DNA of 64,000 bases from Verrucomicrobiota bacterium JB023 (GTDB lineage: Bacteria > Verrucomicrobiota > Verrucomicrobiia > Verrucomicrobiales > Akkermansiaceae): contig JAUTCR010000031.1 in NCBI GenBank assembly GCA_030673895.1, positions 16,866 to 80,865 on the forward strand. The letters are read 5' to 3'. This document shows positions 57,864 through 64,000 of this stretch, piece by piece. Below the pieces are notes generated by a model. That model was not told the DNA's origin, searched no databases, and saw only the letters and a list, made by a program, of their open reading frames with translations. A program made the position numbers and the translations under genes. Each line of letters starts with the position of its first letter. Position 1 is the first letter of the stretch.

Positions 57864-60560
57864 ATGTCCGACGAGACGGCTGATTTGAACGAATTGCCGA
57901 AAGCTTATGAACCTCAAAAGGTCGAGGAACGCTGGTATGCGGCCTGGCTGGAGGCGAACTGCTTTCATGGAGATGAAGAATCCTCCAAGCCTCCTTATTC
58001 CATAGTCATTCCGCCGCCCAATGTGACCGGCATCCTTCACCTGGGGCATGTCCTCAACAACACCATCCAGGATATCCTCGCCCGTCGGGCTCGGCAGGAA
58101 GGCAAGGAAGTGCTCTGGCTCCCCGGCACCGACCACGCCGGCATCGCCACTCAGACCAAGGTCGAGCGCCAACTGCGCGAAGAGGAAGGCAAAACCCGTC
58201 GTGAGATCGGGCGCGAGGCCTTCCTCGAGAAGGTCTGGGCTTGGAAGGAAAAACACGGCGGCATCATCATCAATCAGCTTAAGCGCCTCGGCTGCTCCTG
58301 TGACTGGGACCGCGAGCGCTTTACCATGGACGAGGATTACTCCCAGTGGGTGAGCCACGTCTTCACCGAGCTCTTCAAGCAGGGCCTCATCTATCGCGGC
58401 AAGCGCATGGTCAATTGGTGCCCGGTCTCCCTGACCGCACTTTCCGATGAGGAGGTCATCATGAAGCCCCAGCGCTCCAAGCTCTACTACATGAAGTATG
58501 AGGTGGTGGATTCGCCGGGCGAATTCATCGAGATCGCAACCACTCGTCCCGAGACGCTCATGGGTGATGTCGCAGTGGCCGTGAACCCCAAGGACGAGCG
58601 CTGGGGGCAATACGTGGGGCGCAAGGTCCGCCGCCCCTTCCCGGACGCCGAGATTCCCGTCATCGCCGATGACCATGTCGACCCCGAGTTCGGGACCGGT
58701 GCCCTCAAGATCACACCTGCCCACGACAAGGCCGACTTCGAAATCGGCACCCGGCATGATCTCGAGATCCTCGATATTCTCCATCCCGACGGGACCATCA
58801 ACTGCCCGGAGCTACCCGACCTCGATGGCTTGGACCGCTTCGTTGCGCGCAAAAAGGCGGCCAAGATACTCGAGGAGCGGGGTATCCTGCTCAAGGTCGA
58901 GGAGCATGAGAACAATGTGGGCTTCTCCGAGCGAGCCGATGTGCCCATCGAGCCCCGCATCTCCATGCAGTGGTTCCTCAAGTATCCCTGCGTCGATGAG
59001 GCTGCCAACGCGGTGGCCGATGGTGAAATCAAGTATCGTCCCGAGCGCTGGGCCAAGACCTACGCCCAATGGCTGGGCAATATCCAGGATTGGTGCATCA
59101 GCCGCCAGCTCTGGTGGGGGCATCGCATTCCCGTCTGGTATCGTAAGGAGAAAGCCTTCGAGCTCAAGGAGGCCGAGAGCCTCGCCCTCGCGGACATGGA
59201 TGCGGGAGATATTTACGTCGGGGAGGTGCCTCCCGCCGAGGGGGACTGGGTGCAGGACGAGGATGTCCTCGATACTTGGTTCAGCTCCTGGCTCTGGCCC
59301 TTCGCCACCATGTCAAAAGTGGGTGAGAACAGCGCCACCTTGCAGAAATTCTATCCCACCACCGACTTGGTGACCGGGCCAGACATCATCTTCTTTTGGG
59401 TCGCCCGCATGGTGATGGCTGGCTTCCGCTTCGAGGAGCAGCTGCCCTTCAAGAACGTCTTCTTCACCTCCATTGTCCGCGATCTCAAGGGACGGAAGAT
59501 GAGCAAGTCCTTGGGCAACTCACCTGATCCTGTCGATTTGATGGATAAGTATGGTGCCGATGGCCTTCGCTTCGGTCTCATGCGCATCGCGCCCGTGGGC
59601 ACGGATGTGAAGTTCGACGAAGCGCAAATTGAGGAAGGACGCAACTTCGCCAATAAGATCTACAATGCCTGCCGGCTCCGTCTTATGGCCGGAGCGGGAA
59701 GCGGACTGGAGATGCCGCCTCTCGAGAAGCTGCGCCCTTATCATCTCGATATCCTGACCAAGCTCGACGGCCTCAGCGAGTCCCTGGAAGCTTCCTTTGC
59801 TGAGTACAAATTTAACGAGCTCACCGCCGCTCTTTATGAGTTCCTCTGGAGCCAGTTCTGCGACCAGTTTCTCGAGGCCGTGAAGCGCGATTTCCGCGAC
59901 GAGGCTGATGGCGAGACCCGCGAGGTCTCCGTCGCCATCTTCGATATCGTCATGGCCCGCTATCTCCAGCTGTTGCACCCCTTCATGCCACACCTCACCG
60001 AGGAGCTGAGCGCGCGGATGGGTTATCTGCCCGATGGCGAATTCGTCATGAAGGCTGAGCTGCCAGCTGGCAAGTTGTTGCCCGACGTCCCCGCCGAAGC
60101 GGCTTACGCCAATCAGGTTTACGAAACGGCGGGTCGCCTGCGCAACTTGAAGGCCGAGTATAATCTCGCCACCCGCAAGGATGTGAAGTTCGTCGTTAAA
60201 AAGGCGGCCGACTGGCTCATGGCAGAGGCCGATGTCCTCGCCTTCTTAAGCGGAGCCGCTGCCGTCGAGGCAGATGATAGCTTCGAGGCCCCCAAGGGAA
60301 CGCCTCTCGCTGTCACCGGACTGGGCGAGTTCTTCCTTCCGCTTGAGGGCTTGATTGACGTCGAATCCGAGAAGCGCCGTCTCGACAAGGAGATCGAGAA
60401 GCTCGAGAAGGAGGTGACCAAGTGCCTGAAAAAGCTGCAAAACCCGAAATTTGTGGAAAACGCCAAGCCCGAGGTCGTGCAGACGGAGAAAGACCGTCAC
60501 GCAACCTGGCTTGAGAAGTTGAACCAAATGAGGGAGCTGCGTGACGCCTTGGGTGATTGA
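57864..60560 (+). CDS. valS: Valyl-tRNA synthetase
   Basis: 898 residues from the ATG at 57864; the frame is open upstream to 57678, but the family starts with LPKAYEPQKVEERWYAAWLE. Class I signatures: IPPPNVTGILHLGHVLNNTI (HIGH as HLGH) and LKGRKMSKSLGNSPDPVDLM (KMSKS). The editing CP1 domain lies between (IATTRPETLMGDVAVAVNPK), then the anticodon-binding domain from about 660 and a C-terminal coiled coil (SEKRRLDKEIEKLEKEVTKC). It charges tRNA-Val in the cytoplasm. Nothing unusual was seen. Confidence 0.97.
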   Translation: MSDETADLNELPKAYEPQKVEERWYAAWLEANCFHGDEESSKPPYSIVIPPPNVTGILHLGHVLNNTIQDILARRARQEGKEVLWLPGTDHAGIATQTKVERQLREEEGKTRREIGREAFLEKVWAWKEKHGGIIINQLKRLGCSCDWDRERFTMDEDYSQWVSHVFTELFKQGLIYRGKRMVNWCPVSLTALSDEEVIMKPQRSKLYYMKYEVVDSPGEFIEIATTRPETLMGDVAVAVNPKDERWGQYVGRKVRRPFPDAEIPVIADDHVDPEFGTGALKITPAHDKADFEIGTRHDLEILDILHPDGTINCPELPDLDGLDRFVARKKAAKILEERGILLKVEEHENNVGFSERADVPIEPRISMQWFLKYPCVDEAANAVADGEIKYRPERWAKTYAQWLGNIQDWCISRQLWWGHRIPVWYRKEKAFELKEAESLALADMDAGDIYVGEVPPAEGDWVQDEDVLDTWFSSWLWPFATMSKVGENSATLQKFYPTTDLVTGPDIIFFWVARMVMAGFRFEEQLPFKNVFFTSIVRDLKGRKMSKSLGNSPDPVDLMDKYGADGLRFGLMRIAPVGTDVKFDEAQIEEGRNFANKIYNACRLRLMAGAGSGLEMPPLEKLRPYHLDILTKLDGLSESLEASFAEYKFNELTAALYEFLWSQFCDQFLEAVKRDFRDEADGETREVSVAIFDIVMARYLQLLHPFMPHLTEELSARMGYLPDGEFVMKAELPAGKLLPDVPAEAAYANQVYETAGRLRNLKAEYNLATRKDVKFVVKKAADWLMAEADVLAFLSGAAAVEADDSFEAPKGTPLAVTGLGEFFLPLEGLIDVESEKRRLDKEIEKLEKEVTKCLKKLQNPKFVENAKPEVVQTEKDRHATWLEKLNQMRELRDALGD

Positions 60561-60638
60561 TTGACCGAACAGATTTTCGGTGAATCGGAGACGGTTCTCG
60601 ATTAAGACGGTCCGGAGCCTGAATCCATTTCCCCCGAA

Positions 60639-61400
60639 GTGTCTCAAGAAAATGAAAAAGCAGTCGCCCTTCGGGTCGATGAGAGCACGCTGGCTGCAGC
60701 TGGCGTGCGGATGGAAGATCTGCCCGAGGCTTTGCCTTCCCTGGCCCCCCAAAGCGTGGTGCCGCCTCGGAAGGGCAGCCGCACCGTGGTGAGAGGTTCC
60801 TCGGAGCAAGGAGAGCGAACGGCTGGGGCTACCTCGCTCCCTGGCGGGAGGGGCTCGATCGTCAGGCAGGTCGGCGGAGCGGCGGCCAGACCTCAAGCTA
60901 TTCAACCCTCACAAACCGAGCCGACGCCCGTAGTCCAAGAGCCGGAGCAATCCAAAAAACCTGCTGCCTCCCTCAATCGGAAGGTCCTTGAGAAGACCAA
61001 CCGGGGAAAATCTTCCAAATCGAGGTCTTACGTGAGGGGAATCCTCCACCCCGATCCGGTCACCGTGACTCTCTCCGCTTTCTTCGCCCTGCTCGTGCGA
61101 GGGGTCTTCGTGGCCTCGGTTGCCATCTTGGCGCTGGTTTACTTCAAGGTCGTCCCTCCGGTCGCCCTCTGGGGGCTTATTCTTTTTCCCATCACTGGAA
61201 TCATCTACCTGATCTTCATGAACAAAGCCCGCTGCCGGGTGTGCGGACAGAAGGAATTCCGGCCCAGCCGAGCTCTCAAACATGTTCGTTCTCATAGTTT
61301 TCTCTTCTTCGGTCCGATCATCAGCACAGCACTGCACGTGATATTCTTCCGCTGGTTTCGTTGCATGTTTTGCGGAACCTCCATCCGCTTGAAGAAATGA
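60639..61400 (+). CDS. Membrane protein with C-terminal zinc ribbon, unknown function
   Basis: 253 residues, GTG start at 60639. The first 140 residues are low-complexity and rich in Pro, Gln, Ser and Arg (for example RGSIVRQVGGAAARPQAIQP), probably disordered. Two membrane segments follow (ALLVRGVFVASVAILALVYF; ALWGLILFPITGIIYLIFMN), then a zinc-ribbon-like unit CRVCGQKEFRPSRALKH ... FRCMFCGTSIRLKK whose two CxxC pairs flank a hydrophobic stretch (FLFFGPIISTALHVIFFRWF). No family recognised. It lies 78 bases after valS and before the MFS-acyltransferase gene, on the same strand. Confidence 0.7.
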   Translation: MSQENEKAVALRVDESTLAAAGVRMEDLPEALPSLAPQSVVPPRKGSRTVVRGSSEQGERTAGATSLPGGRGSIVRQVGGAAARPQAIQPSQTEPTPVVQEPEQSKKPAASLNRKVLEKTNRGKSSKSRSYVRGILHPDPVTVTLSAFFALLVRGVFVASVAILALVYFKVVPPVALWGLILFPITGIIYLIFMNKARCRVCGQKEFRPSRALKHVRSHSFLFFGPIISTALHVIFFRWFRCMFCGTSIRLKK

Positions 61401-61520
61401 CCAGGGCCCGCGGGCACGGATTGTCAGGGGAATGACGAGGAGCGAAGTATCGATTCAGTCAATGTTCTTTGCGATGCTTTCGATTAACGTCGGCATCATC
61501 GTTCTGCTACATAGTCGGGC

Positions 61521-64000
61521 ATGAGGAACGAGAACGAGGTGATTGAACCGACACGACGCAATTGGATCTCCTATGCCGGGTTGCTGTCGATGTCGGCTCT
61601 CAATGCCTTCAATGACAACTTCGCCCGCTTCACTCTGGTTCCTTTAGGGACGTGGTTGGTTAGCACGGGCATGGGATTCACCGGGATCCAGCATGTTTTG
61701 GCCCTGATGATGGTTCTTCCTTTCATCCTTTTGGCTCCCACCTCCGGGTGGCTGGCGGATCGATTTTCGAAGAGCCGGGTGCTCTATTGGGCCGCCTGGA
61801 TGCAGCTCGCGGTGCTCGCGATGATGGCAGCGGCTCTTTGGCTGCACTCGCTTGTTCTTGCCCTGCTGGCCTTCTTCCTCCTCGCAGTCCAGTCCACTCT
61901 CATGAGTCCGGCCAAATCGGGTCTGATGAAGGAATTGCTCGGCAGCAAGCGACTGGCCTTGGGCAGTGGTCTGATGGATGGCGTGCTCATTCTGGCCATC
62001 CTCGGCGGGCAGGTTTTTAGCGGCCTATTCTTTGATAGCCGGCTCCGGTCAAGCAATGACGGTTGGCAAGCTGCGATGGGGCCGGTCGTCGCTCTGGGGG
62101 GGAGCTGTTTGCTGGCGTTGCTGTCGGTCATGGCTATCGAGCGGAGCCGCTCTCGCTCCAGCCGACCCTTCACCGCGGGCATCGCGCTGGGCCACGTGCG
62201 GGACTTCAGTAGTTTGTGGCGACGTAAGCCCCTCCGCCTCAGCGCCCTCGGTTCGGCGTTTTTCTGGGGCTTCGGAGGCTTGTTGAACTTAATCATCATC
62301 GAAGCCGCCGAGATTCGATTCGATGGAGGAGAAGGAACTGGCTCCGCCATCTCGCTGATGATGGGCTTGGCCAGCGTAGGCATCGCGCTCGGGAGTATTA
62401 TCACAGGCTGGCTGAGCCGACGTGGCACCGAGCTGGGCCTGATTCCGGTAGGAGGGCTATTGATGGTGCTGGGGACCTTGCTCCTTGCCTTTTCTGGCGG
62501 GAGTGGGGCGGGGCTATGGGGGGGACTCTTTGTCACAGGTTGTGGAGCGGCAACCTTCTACGTTCCGCTTAGAGCCTTTCTCGTCGATCAGTGTCCCGAG
62601 GATGAGCGGGGTAAACTACTAGGAGTCTCGAATCTCCTGAGTAATCTCTTCGGAATCTCGGCTGTCATCGCTCAATTTGTGATGAAGGCCATCGGACTTC
62701 CCGTCGCCTGGCAATTTGGCCTGATGGCTGTTCTCGCAATTTGGGCGACAGGCTTCGTGACCAAGTTGCTTCCCCAGCATTTCCTTAAGTTTGTCGGGCT
62801 TTCGCTCATTCGCTCCATCTATCGCATACGGGTCCGTGGTGCGGAGAAGATTCCAGAAGAGGGTGGAGTCATTCTTTGTCCCAATCACATCAGTTTCGTT
62901 GATGCCTTGGTGATTTCAGCGGCCAGTCCGCGACCGGTTCGTTTTCTCATGGCTGAACAGTGTTTTCGCCGGAAGTGGATCGGGAACATCGCCAGGGTCT
63001 TCAACGCGGTTCCGGTCTCGCCCACCCGGGCGAAGGAGGCCATTCGAATCGCGGCGGATGAAGTGGCGGCGGGCAATGTCGTCTGCATCTTCCCCGAAGG
63101 CCAATTGACGCGCAGCGGGGCCCCCGTGGAGATCAAGCGGGGCTTCTTGATGATTGCTCGCAAGTCGAAGTGTCCCGTCGTTCCTGCCCACATGCATGGG
63201 CTCTGGGGGAGTCTCGCGAGTTTCTCAGGGGGACGTTACTTCAAGAAATGGCCGCGCAAGTTGGCCGCAGGCATTCAGGTCGCTTTCGGGGACCCGATCC
63301 CACCAGACGAGGTCTCCGTGGAGCAGATCAAGGAGGTTTGGCGGAAGTCGGCGGAGGAGTCGGTTTCTCGGGAACGAATAGCGCAGACCGCATTTTCCGA
63401 CCCAGCGACGCTGCTAACCGATGAGCCGGAAGATTGGAGACAGGCGGTGCGAGAGATGAGGGCGCTGCCGGTGGAAGAGTTCGATAAGCTGGTCGCAGAA
63501 GCCAGAATGCTGGCCTCGGTGGCCTTTTGGAATCGGGGAGATCGGGTGCTCCTGCAGTGGGAGGCTGATGAGCGGCTAAGTCGAGTTCTTGGCGTGCTTC
63601 TCCACCCCTTGGTTGGGGTGAAGGTGGTCTTGGTTCCCCGTTCGGCGAGCGAAGCTGAGATGCTCCGGGAGGCTCGGGAGCATGTTGTGGATAGGGTCGT
63701 GGTGAAGCGCGGGGCGCTTTCGGAAGAACGGTGGGGGGAGTGGATGCCCTACAAGCCGATGGTCATTGGCGATTGGCAGGGTGGGGAGAAAGAGCTTTTT
63801 CAGGAGGGGGTGTTTCCGGCTCTGGAGGGCGGGGGGAAGTTGCTGACTTGGTCGATGCCCCATCCCGAGGACCCGAACCCGCTCGCCTTGTTTCAGCCCG
63901 GATGGAAGGAGGGAAGTGCCGGACGCCTCCTTCCTACGGTGTCCCCCGATCAAGTAGCATCTTGGCAAAGTGATTCCGAGGGCTTCCTCTTTCCACGAGA
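61521..64000 (+). CDS. MFS transporter-acyltransferase fusion (LplT/Aas-like), 3' end outside window
   Basis: Open from the ATG at 61521 to the end of the window, at least 826 residues. Residues about 10-430 are an MFS permease with 12 hydrophobic segments (NWISYAGLLSMSALNAFNDN; LLAPTSGWLADRFSKSRVLY). Residues about 435-640 are a PlsC-type acyltransferase: GVILCPNHISFVDALVISAA (the HxxxxD motif), NVVCIFPEGQLTRSGAPVEI (FPEGxxS/T) and CPVVPAHMHGLWGS. A further region follows and continues beyond base 64000; fusions of this kind often end in an AMP-binding acyl-ACP synthetase domain (Aas). The expected role is inward flipping of lysophospholipids and their re-acylation at the inner membrane. The end cannot be seen. 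Confidence 0.88.
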   Translation, partial: MRNENEVIEPTRRNWISYAGLLSMSALNAFNDNFARFTLVPLGTWLVSTGMGFTGIQHVLALMMVLPFILLAPTSGWLADRFSKSRVLYWAAWMQLAVLAMMAAALWLHSLVLALLAFFLLAVQSTLMSPAKSGLMKELLGSKRLALGSGLMDGVLILAILGGQVFSGLFFDSRLRSSNDGWQAAMGPVVALGGSCLLALLSVMAIERSRSRSSRPFTAGIALGHVRDFSSLWRRKPLRLSALGSAFFWGFGGLLNLIIIEAAEIRFDGGEGTGSAISLMMGLASVGIALGSIITGWLSRRGTELGLIPVGGLLMVLGTLLLAFSGGSGAGLWGGLFVTGCGAATFYVPLRAFLVDQCPEDERGKLLGVSNLLSNLFGISAVIAQFVMKAIGLPVAWQFGLMAVLAIWATGFVTKLLPQHFLKFVGLSLIRSIYRIRVRGAEKIPEEGGVILCPNHISFVDALVISAASPRPVRFLMAEQCFRRKWIGNIARVFNAVPVSPTRAKEAIRIAADEVAAGNVVCIFPEGQLTRSGAPVEIKRGFLMIARKSKCPVVPAHMHGLWGSLASFSGGRYFKKWPRKLAAGIQVAFGDPIPPDEVSVEQIKEVWRKSAEESVSRERIAQTAFSDPATLLTDEPEDWRQAVREMRALPVEEFDKLVAEARMLASVAFWNRGDRVLLQWEADERLSRVLGVLLHPLVGVKVVLVPRSASEAEMLREAREHVVDRVVVKRGALSEERWGEWMPYKPMVIGDWQGGEKELFQEGVFPALEGGGKLLTWSMPHPEDPNPLALFQPGWKEGSAGRLLPTVSPDQVASWQSDSEGFLFPR

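Overview
The window looks like a chromosomal segment from a member of the Verrucomicrobiota, most likely the Verrucomicrobiales. The grounds are three short secreted proteins ending in PEP-CTERM sorting signals, a giant LamG/thrombospondin-type-3 secreted protein, an SHD1-like domain, degenerate DksA-type and omega-subunit variants, few clear Shine-Dalgarno sites, and moderately high G+C. This assignment rests on reading the proteins, not on a database search. Almost all of the window is coding, and most of it is housekeeping.

Layout. 1-5.2 kb: minus-strand secreted proteins (a truncated calcium-binding/SdrB-like protein, a PEP-CTERM protein, a triple-LamG protein). 6.0-9.4 kb: a plus-strand set of SigZ-type sigma factor, flavoprotein with a cysteine-rich tail, and MFS transporter that resembles a metalloid (arsenic-type) response unit. 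9.5-11.3 kb: two convergent PEP-CTERM proteins. 11.8-15.1 kb: ROK kinase, type III pantothenate kinase (coaX) with a heptamer repeat at its 5' end, and an ammonium transporter behind a sigma-54-type promoter. 15.6-17.0 kb: pyrR-pyrB. 17.1-17.8 kb: a thioredoxin-like/SHD1 protein whose reading frame crosses a UGA placed exactly at the first position of a UxxC motif, with a hairpin just downstream; this is a candidate selenoprotein. 18.2-23.8 kb: minus-strand purL, MDP-1 phosphatase, CBM9-like and DinB-like genes. 24-28.3 kb: LolA-like protein, DUF3307 membrane protein and SatD regulator separated by four dyad-symmetric sites, then pheA and scpB. 28.5-32 kb: DksA-like protein, ribosomal proteins L33 and S18, FolE2 and a Cys/Met-metabolism PLP enzyme. 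32.35 kb: tRNA-Ile2(CAU), beside a short integrase-N-terminus-like ORF and a gene-free hairpin-rich stretch. 32.8-40.2 kb: YdcF, peroxiredoxin, DsbD-alpha, Fur, L,D-transpeptidase, mutM, thiS, adk-fmt and panC. 40.3-42.6 kb: two Skp/OmpH chaperones and lpxD (outer-membrane assembly). 44.2-47.0 kb: methyltransferase, FAD oxidoreductase and type III polyketide synthase, a small putative biosynthetic operon. 47.1-49.99 kb: rpoZ, smpB, an LptF/G permease and miaA. 50.0-54.5 kb: a MoxR operon with membrane partners. 54.6-64 kb: RlmI-like methyltransferase, an HtrA protease followed by an overlapping pseudo-HtrA, valS, a zinc-ribbon membrane protein, and an MFS-acyltransferase fusion that runs off the end.

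The items most worth testing are the candidate selenoprotein (17.1-17.8 kb), the SatD/DUF3307 pair with its four operators (24.7-26.3 kb), the type III PKS operon, the SigZ-flavoprotein-MFS unit, and the odd start region of coaX. No mobile element, CRISPR array or rRNA was seen.
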